Translations under genes and position numbers: made by a program | From: Gammaproteobacteria bacterium | GTDB lineage: Bacteria > Pseudomonadota > Gammaproteobacteria > Nitrosococcales > Methylophagaceae | Assembly: GCA_029882915.1 (NCBI GenBank) | Contig: JAOUJZ010000007.1 | Coordinates: 1 to 64,000, forward strand | DNA length: 64,000 nt | Direction of reading: 5' to 3' | Shown: piece after piece, positions 29,791 through 39,281 of the stretch | Position numbering within the stretch: position 1 is the stretch's first letter | Layout: each line of letters opens with the position of its first letter | Notes under the pieces: model-generated | Seen by the model: the letters and a program-made list of their open reading frames with translations, nothing else | Databases searched by the model: none | Told to the model about the DNA's origin: nothing

Positions 29791-31524
29791 ATGATAGACG
29801 CAAGTACTCACTACCTTATGGATGTGTTGGCATTATTGCTGGCCACAGTTATTGTAATTCCATTATTTCATGCCATTCGATTAGGTGCCATTCTGGGTTA
29901 TCTGGCTGCAGGCGCTATTCTTGGGCCTTGGGGGTTAGGACTTATTACCGAGGTTGAACAAGTTCGCCATTTAGGCGAATTTGGCGTCATATTTCTGTTG
30001 TTTATTCTGGGTATAGAACTAAAACCTGAAAAGTTATGGCAAATGAGGCACATGGTGGTTGGCTTGGGTTTGGCTCAGTTACTGGTGACAGCAGCAGTAC
30101 TGTACGGCATCGCAGTGTGGTTTGGGCTGACACAAAAGGCTGCAATTATTGTTGGTTTTGGTCTGGCGCTTTCTTCCACCGCATTTTGTTTGCAGTTACT
30201 TGCCAAGCGAGGCGGGATTTCCACCACTATGGGGAGAATGACTTTATCTATTCTGTTATTGCAGGATATTGCTGTTGTGCCGTTATTGGCACTGGTATCA
30301 ATGCTGGCTGGTGCTGATGCCAGTAGTTCTGAATCAAGTTTCAACTTTCTTTACGCCGTGTTGGCCATCATCGCACTCTTGTTTGCAGGCCGTTATTTAC
30401 TCAACCCTGTTCTGGGAAGAATAGTCGCGAGTCAGGATCCAGAAGTATTTATTGCTGTTGCCGTATTGTTAGTGCTGGGTGTGGCATGGATTATGGAATC
30501 GGTCGGTTTGTCGATGGCATTAGGCGCCTTTCTGGCAGGTCTGATGCTGGCAGAGTCACATTACCGGCATCAAATTGAGGCCGATATCCTACCGTTTAGA
30601 GGGATTCTGCTTGGTTTGTTTTTCATGACAGTTGGGATGGGTATCAATTTTGAATTGTTGTGGAATGAGCTGGCAACCATTATCAGTTTGACTATCGGTC
30701 TGATGGCAATTAAAGCACTGGTGGTGTATTTGTTAGCAAGAATTAGTGGCACCCGCCATGATATTTCTCTTCAAACAGCCGTATTACTTTCACAAAGTGG
30801 AGAGTTTGGTTTTGTCATGTTTGGTTTTGCTGCGGCGTCAGGGGTACTGGACACACAATTGAGTCATATGATGACTTTAATTATAGCGTTGACCATGGTT
30901 GCAACGCCTCTGGCGGTAAAAGTAATTAATGTAGTGTTATTAAAGTTTTATACGCCTAAAACGACAGAAACGAGTAGTATTGTTGAGTTTGTTGATGACG
31001 CAGAAGAACACATTATTTTGGCTGGATTTGGTCGTGTTGGGGCTAGGATTGGCGCCTTGTTAGCAGCAGCAGGTGTGCCTTATATTGCGTTAGAGCTGAA
31101 ACAGGAGCGAGTGAAGTCAGCTCGTACACAAGGATTTCCGGTCTTTTTTGGTGATGCAAGCAATGTCAAAGTATTGCAGGCAGCAGGGGCAGATCGTGCC
31201 AAAATGATCGTGGTGTCGTTAGAGGATCCTGAAAACGTTGACCGCCTCGTTTCATCTGTCAGGCAGTATTATTCCGACATGCCCATTCATGCACGCGCCA
31301 GAGATAGACGCCACTGTGCTGAACTCATCAATATGGGTGCGACAACAACAGTGTCAGAAACGCTTGAAACCAGTTTGAGATTAACGGAAGAAGTTTTGTT
31401 AGGCAGTGGAGTCAGTGATGATGATGTAAAAAAAGTCATCAACGAGTTTCGGGATGAGTATTATTCGGATGTAGTGAAGAAAGTGACCGAGCAAAAAGTG
31501 GTAATGGGCGAATTAAGGCATTAA
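29791..31524 (+). CDS. Monovalent cation:proton antiporter-2 family protein (KefB/KefC type)
   Basis: Inner-membrane antiporter with about 12 hydrophobic segments in residues 1-385 (GAILGYLAAGAILGPWGLG, GIELKPEKLW, SSTAFCLQLLAKRG), then an RCK/TrkA-N domain (about 405-525) with the nucleotide loop GFGRVGARIG. Such proteins release potassium or exchange it for protons, gated by NAD(H) or glutathione adducts. The glutathione-binding details of KefC cannot be verified by eye, so I do not choose between KefB, KefC and YbaL. 577 residues. It lies 19 bases after hemY on the same strand and converges on dnaN. Confidence 0.88.
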   Translation: MIDASTHYLMDVLALLLATVIVIPLFHAIRLGAILGYLAAGAILGPWGLGLITEVEQVRHLGEFGVIFLLFILGIELKPEKLWQMRHMVVGLGLAQLLVTAAVLYGIAVWFGLTQKAAIIVGFGLALSSTAFCLQLLAKRGGISTTMGRMTLSILLLQDIAVVPLLALVSMLAGADASSSESSFNFLYAVLAIIALLFAGRYLLNPVLGRIVASQDPEVFIAVAVLLVLGVAWIMESVGLSMALGAFLAGLMLAESHYRHQIEADILPFRGILLGLFFMTVGMGINFELLWNELATIISLTIGLMAIKALVVYLLARISGTRHDISLQTAVLLSQSGEFGFVMFGFAAASGVLDTQLSHMMTLIIALTMVATPLAVKVINVVLLKFYTPKTTETSSIVEFVDDAEEHIILAGFGRVGARIGALLAAAGVPYIALELKQERVKSARTQGFPVFFGDASNVKVLQAAGADRAKMIVVSLEDPENVDRLVSSVRQYYSDMPIHARARDRRHCAELINMGATTTVSETLETSLRLTEEVLLGSGVSDDDVKKVINEFRDEYYSDVVKKVTEQKVVMGELRH

Positions 31525-31542
31525 TTCGCCACTACTCAGGGG

Positions 31543-32646
31543 TTACAGACGCATCGGCATCACTACATATTGCCGTTCAAATTGTTCATTGGCAGGTGTT
31601 ATTAAAACGCTGCTGTTATCATCACTGAATACCATTTTTACCTTATCATCCGGCATGGCATTAAGTAAGTCCAGCAAATAAGCATTGTTAAAAGCGATTT
31701 CCAGCGATGGGCCTTGATACTCAACACTGATTTCCTCTTCGGCAGATTCTTGTTCCTGATTGATTACAGTAGCTTTGAACAAGTTGGGCTCAAGATTAAT
31801 GCGAACACTACGGTGTTTATCACTGGATAAGATGGCTGCACGAGACAATGCCTGTTTTAATTGATCACGTTCAGCGATGACTATTTTGTCACCACCGAGT
31901 GGCAGCACGCGTTCATAGTTCGGAAATTGCCCATCAATCAGTTTGGAAGTAAAGTGCAAATCAGGCAGTTCAACCTTGATTTGTTGATTACTAAAAGCGA
32001 TGGTGGCATTGTCATCACTGTCACTCAATAAGCGACCCAATTCAAGAATGGCTTTACGAGGCACAATGATGCTATTTTTTTCAGTCACGGTGGCGGCTGT
32101 TGCCAGACTGCCCAGCGCTAAACGGTGACCATCAGTAGCAACAGCGCGCAGGGTGTTTTCTTCACGCTCCAGTAGCAAACCATTGAGATAATAGCGGACA
32201 TCCTGGCTTGCCATTGCAAAACTGGTTTCATCAAGTAACGACTTAAGTGCAGATTGTGGCACGCTGATTTCATCAACGTAATTTGCACCTTCACTATCAG
32301 GGAAATCTTCACTGGGCAGTGTTGATAGCGAAAAACGGCTTTTTCCCGCACGAACCACCGCTTTATTTTCCTCTGCCTGAAAACTAATCGTTGCATTACT
32401 GGGAAGAGCGCGACAAATATCAAGAAACTTACGGGCTGAAACCGTGGTTTTGCCTTCTTGTTCTACGCTGACCGGCAGGGTTGCAATCATTTCCAGTTCC
32501 ATATCGGTACTGGTCATTGACAATTGGTTGCCGTGAGCACGCAGTAAGATGGTTGATAGAATTGGCAAGGTAGCACGTCGTTCAACGATGCTGCAGACCA
32601 ACTGTAATGGGCGGACAATCAATTCTTGGCTAACAGTAAATTGCAT
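31543..32646 (-). CDS. dnaN: DNA polymerase III beta sliding clamp
   Basis: Ring-shaped dimer that tethers the replicative polymerase. 367 residues from the chosen ATG at 32646 (MQFTVSQELIVRPLQLV), which has AAGAGA at the right distance and matches the E. coli start; an ATG two codons upstream lies against the same AAGAGA. The C-terminal clamp-loader/partner pocket ends in QYVVMPMRL, the family's standard end. It follows dnaA by 14 bases. RecF and gyrB, the usual next genes, are absent: a KefB-type gene converges instead. Confidence 0.97.
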   Translation of the reverse strand: MQFTVSQELIVRPLQLVCSIVERRATLPILSTILLRAHGNQLSMTSTDMELEMIATLPVSVEQEGKTTVSARKFLDICRALPSNATISFQAEENKAVVRAGKSRFSLSTLPSEDFPDSEGANYVDEISVPQSALKSLLDETSFAMASQDVRYYLNGLLLEREENTLRAVATDGHRLALGSLATAATVTEKNSIIVPRKAILELGRLLSDSDDNATIAFSNQQIKVELPDLHFTSKLIDGQFPNYERVLPLGGDKIVIAERDQLKQALSRAAILSSDKHRSVRINLEPNLFKATVINQEQESAEEEISVEYQGPSLEIAFNNAYLLDLLNAMPDDKVKMVFSDDNSSVLITPANEQFERQYVVMPMRL

Positions 32647-32660
32647 GGTCATTCTCTTGA

Positions 32661-34004
32661 TTAACTGGATAAAGTTCGGAATAGATTACGATAATCCTCG
32701 GCAATACGGCTATCAGTTTCTTTGAGCTCTGCCACCTTGCGACAGGCATGTAGTACCGTGGTATGGTCACGACCGCCAAATGCCTCACCGATTTCGGGCA
32801 AACTATGGTTGGTTAGTTCTTTGGCCAATGCCATAGCTATCTGGCGAGGGCGAGCGATTGAGCGGGTGCGTTTTTTAGATAATAGATCGGAAACGCGAAT
32901 TTTAAAATATTCAGCAACTGTTTTTTGAATGCTTTCCAGCGTGACCAGCTTTTGATGTAAGGCCAGTAGATCCTTGAGGGCTTCCTGAGCCATGTCAATC
33001 GAAAGTGGTTGATTGGTGAAGCGGGAGAAAGCGAGTATTCGTTGTAAAGCCCCTTCAAGATCACGTACGTTTGAGCGGATGCGTTTAGCGATAAAAAAGG
33101 CGACATCTTCTGGTAAGACGATCAAATGTTGCTGGGCTTTTTTAATCAAAATAGCGACGCGCGTTTCCAGTTCAGGCGGTTCGAGGGCGACAGTAAGTCC
33201 CCAGCCTAGACGTGATTGCAAACGTTCATCCATGTTTTCAACTTCTTTTGGGAAGCGGTCACATGTCAGGATGATTTGACGCTGGCCTTCTAATAAATTG
33301 TTAAAGGTGTAAAAAAATTCTTCTTGAGAACGTTCTTTTTTGGCAAAAAATTGGATGTCGTCAATAAGTAGTGCGTCGGCACTACGATAATGCGCCTTGA
33401 ACTGATCAATAACATTATTACGCAATGAGGTGATCATATCTTGCACAAAACGTTCTGAAGATAGATAAATAACCCGAGCTTTAGGATTGTTTTTTTTGAT
33501 TTGATTGCCAACAGCAAGCATTAGGTGAGTCTTACCTAGTCCTGTACCACCATATAGGAATAAGGGATTGTATCCACTGGTGCCAGGTGCCTCGGCAACA
33601 TGTAATGATGCGGCTCGCGCAATCTGGTTGGATTTTCCTTCAACGAAAGAGTCAAAGTTAAATAACGGATTGATAGGACTGCCAATGGCTGGTTCAGCAG
33701 CATTGCTAGTGTTATTTGATGATCTTGGGGCCGTTTTGTTTTTTGGCGAAGACTCTGTTGGCTTGGTTCCTACCTCAATTTGCACGGCACTGATTTTGCC
33801 TTGGCTTAAAGTGTGAACAAGATCGTTAATTTTTTGTTCAAGTTGTTCCTGTACCCATGTTTGCACGTAAGAGTTTGGTGCTAACAAACGCAAGCTATTG
33901 TCAGTATGGATGACTTGTAACGGGCGCAACCAAGTGTTCAGCTGTTGGGCTGAGAGCTCACCTTCGAGATGGGACAGGCATTTTTCCCATAAGGGTGATG
34001 ACAC
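32661..34004 (-). CDS. dnaA: Chromosomal replication initiator DnaA
   Basis: AAA+ protein that opens oriC. Domain I (about 1-85) begins [20 protein letters not shown]; a linker (86-115) is rich in Ser/Asn/Pro; domain III has Walker [12 protein letters not shown] and Walker [10 protein letters not shown]; domain IV carries the DNA-binding signature [15 protein letters not shown]. 447 residues. The start is GTG at 34004, backed by AAGGAG five bases upstream. A minus-strand TATACT (34079-34074) is a possible -10. The gap to rpmH holds no convincing DnaA boxes. Confidence 0.97.
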   Translation of the reverse strand: MSSPLWEKCLSHLEGELSAQQLNTWLRPLQVIHTDNSLRLLAPNSYVQTWVQEQLEQKINDLVHTLSQGKISAVQIEVGTKPTESSPKNKTAPRSSNNTSNAAEPAIGSPINPLFNFDSFVEGKSNQIARAASLHVAEAPGTSGYNPLFLYGGTGLGKTHLMLAVGNQIKKNNPKARVIYLSSERFVQDMITSLRNNVIDQFKAHYRSADALLIDDIQFFAKKERSQEEFFYTFNNLLEGQRQIILTCDRFPKEVENMDERLQSRLGWGLTVALEPPELETRVAILIKKAQQHLIVLPEDVAFFIAKRIRSNVRDLEGALQRILAFSRFTNQPLSIDMAQEALKDLLALHQKLVTLESIQKTVAEYFKIRVSDLLSKKRTRSIARPRQIAMALAKELTNHSLPEIGEAFGGRDHTTVLHACRKVAELKETDSRIAEDYRNLFRTLSS

Positions 34005-34163
34005 AGGAACTCCTTGGTTTTCAATATGATCGGAATGATGTTTAGTCGTTCAAACAGGACTTTAATTTGTTATAGTATAACGCCGACAACAAGTCCGCTA
34101 AAGTTATCTTCAATGACTAATTTTAGCAAGTATAAACTTATCAGTGCAGGCCAGAAGCAAAGT

Positions 34164-34193
34164 TTGACTTACTGTGGGCTAACGCACTATAAT
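34164..34193 (+). promoter_or_regulatory. Sigma-70 promoter of rpmH operon
   Basis: TTGACT (34164-34169) and a perfect TATAAT (34188-34193) are 18 bases apart. The leader to rpmH is about 65 bases. This promoter drives rpmH-rnpA and probably yidD-yidC-mnmE. Confidence 0.85.
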
Positions 34194-34264
34194 TTCAGCC
34201 CTTTTGCCCCGGTAGGATTTTCTCGGCTCGGCGAAAAACATATTATTTTAGTGGAGTTGGTGAA

Positions 34265-34399
34265 ATGAAAAGAACTTTTCAGCCTAGTAATTTAAAGCGT
34301 AAGCGTACACATGGTTTCCGTGCCCGCATGAAGACTGTTGGTGGTCGTCGCATTATCAATGCTCGACGCGCAAAAGGCCGTGCAAGCCTGACAGTGTAA
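34265..34399 (+). CDS. rpmH: 50S ribosomal protein L34
   Basis: Small, very basic protein of the large ribosomal subunit, 44 residues: starts [20 protein letters not shown] and ends GRASLTV. It aligns without gaps to L34 of other gammaproteobacteria. GGAG lies eight bases before the ATG. It is too short for most ORF screens but is unambiguous, and it heads the rpmH-rnpA-yidD-yidC-mnmE cluster, divergent from dnaA. Confidence 0.98.
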   Translation: MKRTFQPSNLKRKRTHGFRARMKTVGGRRIINARRAKGRASLTV

Positions 34400-34430
34400 C
34401 TATATCTCTAGTATTTTAGGGAGACATGAC

Positions 34431-34784
34431 TTGGCAAGATTAAGCCGGGCCATGAGAATGAACAACCCGAGAGATTTTTCTCGGGTATTTCGTCAAGCAA
34501 AGCGCACTAGTGGTGGTGGTTTGACGATATTAACGGTTGAGAACTCAGTAGGGCATCCTCGTCTGGGGCTTGCGATAGCTAAGAAACATCTAAAGCTGGC
34601 ATCGCGGCGCAACCGATTGAAGCGGATTATTCGTGAGTCATTTCGACAGCATCAATCTGCTTTTGCCAATATAGATATTGTGGTGTTGTCCCGTGCCGAT
34701 ATTGCTCAGAGACAAACATTGCAAATAAGGGCAGCATTGGAGCGGCATTGGGAAACGGTGATAGCGCAATGGAAAAAATCTTGA
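34431..34784 (+). CDS. rnpA: Ribonuclease P protein component
   Basis: Basic protein that binds RNase P RNA and helps mature the 5' ends of tRNAs. The family signature is seen as [22 protein letters not shown], the RNR motif region. 117 residues. The start is TTG at 34431, with AGGGAG eight bases upstream; the nearby ATG at 34426 is out of frame and stops after five codons. The end overlaps yidD. Confidence 0.95.
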   Translation: MARLSRAMRMNNPRDFSRVFRQAKRTSGGGLTILTVENSVGHPRLGLAIAKKHLKLASRRNRLKRIIRESFRQHQSAFANIDIVVLSRADIAQRQTLQIRAALERHWETVIAQWKKS

Positions 34785-35005
34785 TAGGCCTTGTTCGAGG
34801 TTACCAGTTAATCATCAGTCCACTGTTAGGAGCAAATTGTCGCTTTCAGCCCACTTGTTCACATTACATGATAGAAGCCATTAGCCGTTTCGGCCCATTT
34901 CGCGGTGTCTGGTTTGGTTTTCGCAGACTTTTACGTTGCCACCCATGGCATGCTGGTGGTTTAGATCCTGTTCCTGAATTAAAGACAAAAAAACACAATG
35001 GATAA
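34769..35005 (+). CDS. yidD: Membrane protein insertion efficiency factor YidD
   Basis: A 78-residue membrane-associated protein that assists YidC-dependent insertion. It has the conserved [15 protein letters not shown] and [18 protein letters not shown] choose ATG 34769 ([20 protein letters not shown]), inside the last codons of rnpA (16-base overlap); the frame is open seven codons further. Its stop overlaps yidC by eight bases. Confidence 0.95.
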   Translation: MEKILIGLVRGYQLIISPLLGANCRFQPTCSHYMIEAISRFGPFRGVWFGFRRLLRCHPWHAGGLDPVPELKTKKHNG

Positions 35006-36638
35006 TTTCAAAACCTTTCTTATTTTTGGCTTGCTGATAGTTTCATTACTATTATGGGATGCTTGGCAAAAGGACTATGTGCGTCCCCAGCAGGCAGCGC
35101 AAGTAGCTGAAACAGTGAATGAATCGATTCCTGATACTGTGACTAAGCAAGACATACCGGACATGCCAGTAGTCAAATCACTAGATAGCTTGCCTGACAT
35201 TGAGCAAAGTGTAAAAGCGTCGCTTACTAACAAAATTCATATCAAAACAGATGTAATGGATCTGCATATTGACACTCAGGGTGGTGATATTCGGGATCTT
35301 GCATTGTTAAAATATGCAGTTGAATCCAGCACACCAGACGTTCCTGTACAGTTTCTGAATGATACCGCTTCACAGTTCTTCGTGGTTCAATCTGGACTGC
35401 GCTCAGATGTGTCCGCGCCCACCCATTATGACCAATACATATCGGAAAAAAATCAATATGAATTGATCGATGGTCAGGATACAGTGACAGTGCCTTTACA
35501 TTGGCAATCTGAAGAGGGGTTAAAAGTTACTAAAACTTATCGCTTCCACCGCGATAGTTATGTGGTCGATGTTGATTTTCAAATTGAAAATAATAGTGGC
35601 GAACAGTTTTCTGCCTATCCCTACGCCCAATTTAACCGAAAGCGTCCACAGGATGATTCAGGTTTTATTTATACCTATACCGGTGCGGTGTTCTCAAGCG
35701 AAGCTAATAACTATGAAAAAGTTAAGTTTGATGATCTGGATGATGCCAGCTTTAGCAATTCAGGCATGGGTGGTTGGGCTGCGATGATTCAACATTATTT
35801 TGTAGCGGCCCTTATTCCTGCCAAAAATGACAAAGAGAATGGGTTTTACGGTAAATCAATTAATGAGAAGAACTATACTGCTGGTGTAAAACTGCCGACA
35901 ATGGATGTGGCCGACGGAGAAAATTCACAAGCAAAATTTCGTATGTATTTGGGTCCTAAAGAGCACCAACGCTTAGAGTTGGTCGCTGATAATCTGGATT
36001 TAACGGTTGACTATGGCATATTGACCATTATCTCTCAGCCCTTGTTTACAGTTATGGAATGGATACACCGTCTGACTAATAACTGGGGCTGGTCCATTGT
36101 TTTCCTCACGATTTTAATTAAATTAGCATTTTATCGCCTGTCTGCCGCGAGTTACCGCTCAATGGCTTCAATGCGAAAATTAACACCAAAATTAGCCAGT
36201 TTGAAAGAACGCTTTGGTGATGATAAACAAAAATTTAATCAGGCGATGATGGAGTTATATCGTACTGAAAAGATCAATCCACTCGGTGGTTGTTTGCCAA
36301 TACTGGTACAAATGCCCGTATTTCTGGCATTTTACTGGGTGCTAGTAGAAAGCATTGAATTGCGTCAGGCAGACTTTATTTGGTGGTTAAATGATTTAAC
36401 GGCGATGGATCCATACTTTATTTTGCCGGTGTTATTTGGCCTTAGCATGTTTTTCCAGCAAAAATTAAATCCGGCACCACAAGATCCTGCACAAGCGATG
36501 ATGATGAAAGCATTTCCGGTAGTGTTTACAGTATTTTTTGCCTTTTTCCCATCGGGTCTAGTGCTGTACTGGGTGGTCAACAATATCTTATCGATTGCTC
36601 AACAGTGGCACATTACGCGTAAATTAGGCGCATTATAA
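34998..36638 (+). CDS. yidC: Membrane protein insertase YidC
   Basis: Inserts inner-membrane proteins, alone or with SecYEG. 546 residues: an N-terminal membrane helix (about 5-20), a large periplasmic beta-sandwich domain (about 55-335) and a five-helix core from about 345, with [43 protein letters not shown]-type cytosolic hairpin visible at 392-435. It overlaps yidD by eight bases and is followed by mnmE after 19. Confidence 0.97.
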   Translation: MDNFKTFLIFGLLIVSLLLWDAWQKDYVRPQQAAQVAETVNESIPDTVTKQDIPDMPVVKSLDSLPDIEQSVKASLTNKIHIKTDVMDLHIDTQGGDIRDLALLKYAVESSTPDVPVQFLNDTASQFFVVQSGLRSDVSAPTHYDQYISEKNQYELIDGQDTVTVPLHWQSEEGLKVTKTYRFHRDSYVVDVDFQIENNSGEQFSAYPYAQFNRKRPQDDSGFIYTYTGAVFSSEANNYEKVKFDDLDDASFSNSGMGGWAAMIQHYFVAALIPAKNDKENGFYGKSINEKNYTAGVKLPTMDVADGENSQAKFRMYLGPKEHQRLELVADNLDLTVDYGILTIISQPLFTVMEWIHRLTNNWGWSIVFLTILIKLAFYRLSAASYRSMASMRKLTPKLASLKERFGDDKQKFNQAMMELYRTEKINPLGGCLPILVQMPVFLAFYWVLVESIELRQADFIWWLNDLTAMDPYFILPVLFGLSMFFQQKLNPAPQDPAQAMMMKAFPVVFTVFFAFFPSGLVLYWVVNNILSIAQQWHITRKLGAL

Positions 36639-36657
36639 AGGGCTCCCTGACCTGGTC

Positions 36658-37998
36658 ATGGACACGATTGTTGCAATTGCCACTGCTCCAGGGCGTGGTG
36701 GAGTCGGTGTAGTTAGATTATCCGGCGTTAAAAGTGCAGATATCGCTAAAAAAATCTGCGGTAAGTTACCACAGCCACGTTTCGCTCAATTTGGTCATTT
36801 TAAAGATCAAGATGGTGAGATCATTGATAGTGGAATTACGCTTTTTTTTCCTAATCCAGCCTCTTTTACTGGTGAAGATGTCATTGAGCTGCATGGGCAT
36901 GGCAATCCTTTGGTGCTCGATAGATTATGTCAGAGAGCCATCAGTCTAGGCGCAAGAATGGCGCGCCCAGGCGAATTCTCAGAACGAGCCTTTCTCAACA
37001 ACAAAATGGATCTGGCACAAGCTGAAGCGGTTGCCGATTTGATTGACAGTTCCACTGAGCAAGCAGCACGAAGCGCAATGCGTTCACTGCAAGGGGTGTT
37101 TTCTGATCGTGTTAACCAGCTGTTAAGCCAACTGACAGAGTTACGGATGTATGTCGAGGCAGCGATTGATTTTAGTGATGAAGAGATTGATTTTCTAGCT
37201 GAGGCTGCAGTAGATGAACAACTTCAAGGCTTGTTAATAACAGTCGACTCAATAAGCAATAGTGCCCAGCAAGGACGACTTTTACGTGATGGTATGAGTG
37301 TGGTACTTGCCGGCCAACCTAATGCTGGAAAATCGAGCCTTCACAACCAATTAGCGGGACATGATGCAGCCATAGTGACGGATGTGGCTGGTACTACCCG
37401 TGACATTTTACGAGAACAAATTCACCTTGGCGGTTTGCCCTTACGAATTTCTGATACTGCGGGTTTGCATGATTCGACGGATGTGGTGGAACAGGAAGGC
37501 ATTCGCCGTACTCAAAATGAAATTGCACAGGCCGATCATATTTTATTGATTGTAGATGATGAGCATGGCATGACGAAAAAAGATGAACAGATCCGTGCCG
37601 AACTGCCACAACATATCCCACTAACCATCATTCGTAACAAAGTAGATAAAACGGGTCATCCTATTGAGCTAGTGACAGAACAGCAGCAGATTACGATCTA
37701 TCTATCTGCAAAAACGGGTGAAGGGATGGCAATATTAGAAAAACATTTATGTGACTCTGTCGGCTATCATCCGCTAGATGAAGGCGTGTTTATTGCTCGA
37801 AGAAGGCATCTTGATGCACTAGACCGAGCTCGTTCAGCGATAGAAGCCGGCTATAATTGCCTTGAAGGATTGGGGGCTGGTGAGTTATTGGCAGAGGAAC
37901 TTCGCCAAGCACAACATGCTCTTGGCGAAATTACCGGCACATTTACCAATGAGGATTTGCTAGATAAGATTTTTTCCAGCTTTTGTATTGGTAAATAG
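36658..37998 (+). CDS. mnmE: tRNA modification GTPase MnmE (TrmE)
   Basis: Potassium-activated GTPase that partners MnmG (5257-7149). The N-terminal folate-binding domain starts DTIVAIATAPGRGGVGVVRLSG; the G domain is inserted in a helical domain with GQPNAGKSSLHNQL (P-loop), DTAG (G3) and NKVD (G4). The C-terminus FCIGK holds the conserved catalytic cysteine. 446 residues. It ends the rpmH cluster and converges on erpA with a 12-base gap and no obvious terminator. Confidence 0.97.
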   Translation: MDTIVAIATAPGRGGVGVVRLSGVKSADIAKKICGKLPQPRFAQFGHFKDQDGEIIDSGITLFFPNPASFTGEDVIELHGHGNPLVLDRLCQRAISLGARMARPGEFSERAFLNNKMDLAQAEAVADLIDSSTEQAARSAMRSLQGVFSDRVNQLLSQLTELRMYVEAAIDFSDEEIDFLAEAAVDEQLQGLLITVDSISNSAQQGRLLRDGMSVVLAGQPNAGKSSLHNQLAGHDAAIVTDVAGTTRDILREQIHLGGLPLRISDTAGLHDSTDVVEQEGIRRTQNEIAQADHILLIVDDEHGMTKKDEQIRAELPQHIPLTIIRNKVDKTGHPIELVTEQQQITIYLSAKTGEGMAILEKHLCDSVGYHPLDEGVFIARRRHLDALDRARSAIEAGYNCLEGLGAGELLAEELRQAQHALGEITGTFTNEDLLDKIFSSFCIGK

Positions 37999-38010
37999 AA
38001 GAGTTCAAAA

Positions 38011-38355
38011 TTAAGGCGAGAATGAAGAACCGCAACCACAAGTTGTAGTTGCATTAGGATTGCGGATCACAAACTGTGAGCCTTCAACACTGTCTGCATA
38101 ATCGATTTCAGCACCGACCAGATATTGATAGCTGGTAGGATCAATCAATAAAGTGACACCACCATTTTCAACCTGAGTATCACCTTCACTGACTTCTTCT
38201 TCAAAAGTGAAACCGTATTGAAAGCCTGAACACCCACCACCAGTGATGAATACACGTAACTTAAGACGATCATCACCCTCTTCTTTAATCAGCGCGCTCA
38301 CCTTGCTGGCAGCAGCATCGGTGAAATTAACTGGACTAGGCATTTCACTACTCAT
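38011..38355 (-). CDS. erpA: Iron-sulfur cluster insertion protein ErpA
   Basis: A-type carrier that passes Fe-S clusters to apo-enzymes, in E. coli including the isoprenoid enzymes IspG/IspH. 114 residues with the three cluster cysteines C42 (GGGCSGF), C106 and C108 (TTCGCGSS). The [18 protein letters not shown] stretch favours ErpA over IscA or SufA. GGAG lies eight bases before the ATG, and a clear promoter is upstream. I see no IscR-type palindrome. Confidence 0.94.
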   Translation of the reverse strand: MSSEMPSPVNFTDAAASKVSALIKEEGDDRLKLRVFITGGGCSGFQYGFTFEEEVSEGDTQVENGGVTLLIDPTSYQYLVGAEIDYADSVEGSQFVIRNPNATTTCGCGSSFSP

Positions 38356-38392
38356 AGTGGGAACTCCAAAAGTGTAAGTATATAATCTGTGT

Positions 38393-38420
38393 ATTATCCA
38401 ATGCTGAGTAATTTAGTCAA
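38393..38420 (-). promoter_or_regulatory. Sigma-70 promoter for erpA
   Basis: Minus strand TTGACT (38420-38415), 16 bases, then GATAAT (38398-38393), which can also be read as an extended TG-n element. It lies about 38 bases before the erpA start. Confidence 0.72.
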
Positions 38421-38700
38421 CATTGGTTTTTTGTTATTGCTGAAATGTGTTGCTATCAATAGCGTGGTGAGTAAGAGGTAGTTTTAGTCGAGGGTAAACG
38501 GAGATTATTTGCGAACGATCAACATCTTATTAGTAATTGTAAGACTATGATGTTGGTGATATTAACCATTAAATTAGTGTTGGTTTCGCTTTATTGATAG
38601 TTCTCTGGTATGATCGCCGGTTCCAAAATAGTTCCAAAATATAGTCTTTTTCAAGTAAATTTAGGCTTGGGAAAAGAGGCAGTAACTTAAGCGAGAGCCT
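38421..38700 (+). promoter_or_regulatory. Gene-free leader upstream of the thioredoxin-like gene
   Basis: The 345-base gap between erpA and the next gene holds no ORF, tRNA or terminator that I can see. On the plus strand TGGTATGAT (38606-38614) is an extended -10. Right at the expected start, GTTCCAAAATA occurs twice in tandem (38620-38630 and 38631-38641). The long untranslated leader of about 80 bases ends in GCGAGAGCCT before the ATG. Confidence 0.45.
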
Positions 38701-39258
38701 ATGGTTAGTTTAGAAACCCCAGTATGTGATTTTGGCTTGCAGGCACATGATTTTTCATTGCCTGGTACAGATGGCAAAATATGGACACTAGATGATTGTT
38801 GCGGTGAAAATGGCTTATTGGTCATGTTTATCTGTAACCATTGCCCTTATGTCCAAGCCATATTAGATCGTTTGGTTCGTGACACCAATGAGTTAAAGCA
38901 GCTTGGTGTGAACACGGTGGCAATCATGGCCAATGACGTGGCCGACTATCCAGAAGATTCTTTTGACAACATGCAACGTGTTGCACAAGAACAAGGTTTT
39001 TCCTTCCCTTATTTGTATGATGAAACACAGCAAACTGCCCAAGCTTATGGTGCAGTGTGTACTCCCGATTTCTTTGGTTATAACAAAGATCTTCAATTGC
39101 AGTATCGCGGTCGCTTGGACGCAAGTCGAAAACAAGCTGCTGCACCGGATGCACGACGAGATTTATTTGAGGCAATGAAACAGGTTGCTGAGACGGGTCG
39201 TGGTCCACAACAACAAATACCTGGTATGGGTTGTTCGATCAAATGGCGAGCAGCTTAA
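38701..39258 (+). CDS. Thioredoxin-like AhpC/TSA family protein
   Basis: A 185-residue thioredoxin-fold protein without a signal peptide. The N-terminal part is typical of peroxiredoxin-like proteins (DFSLPGTDGKIWTLDD), and the redox motif is C45-N-H-C48 followed by PYV, with a further vicinal pair C33-C34. VCTPDFFGYNKDLQLQYRGRLD is the family's PRX-like2 signature. It is probably a thiol oxidoreductase or peroxidase; the partner is unknown. It lies 23 bases before tkt on the same strand and may be co-transcribed with it. Confidence 0.85.
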   Translation: MVSLETPVCDFGLQAHDFSLPGTDGKIWTLDDCCGENGLLVMFICNHCPYVQAILDRLVRDTNELKQLGVNTVAIMANDVADYPEDSFDNMQRVAQEQGFSFPYLYDETQQTAQAYGAVCTPDFFGYNKDLQLQYRGRLDASRKQAAAPDARRDLFEAMKQVAETGRGPQQQIPGMGCSIKWRAA

Positions 39259-39281
39259 ATTTTTTTAATAGGAGAATGTAG

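Noticed and set aside
34005-34264. oriC between dnaA and rpmH
   Set aside because: Only loose matches such as TTATCTTCA and TTATCAGTG are seen. There is no cluster of TTATCCACA boxes, so an origin cannot be called.
38356-38700. tRNA or small RNA gene in the erpA upstream gap
   Set aside because: No cloverleaf, CCA end or paired promoter-terminator set is visible. Only promoter-like elements and the short tandem repeat can be supported.
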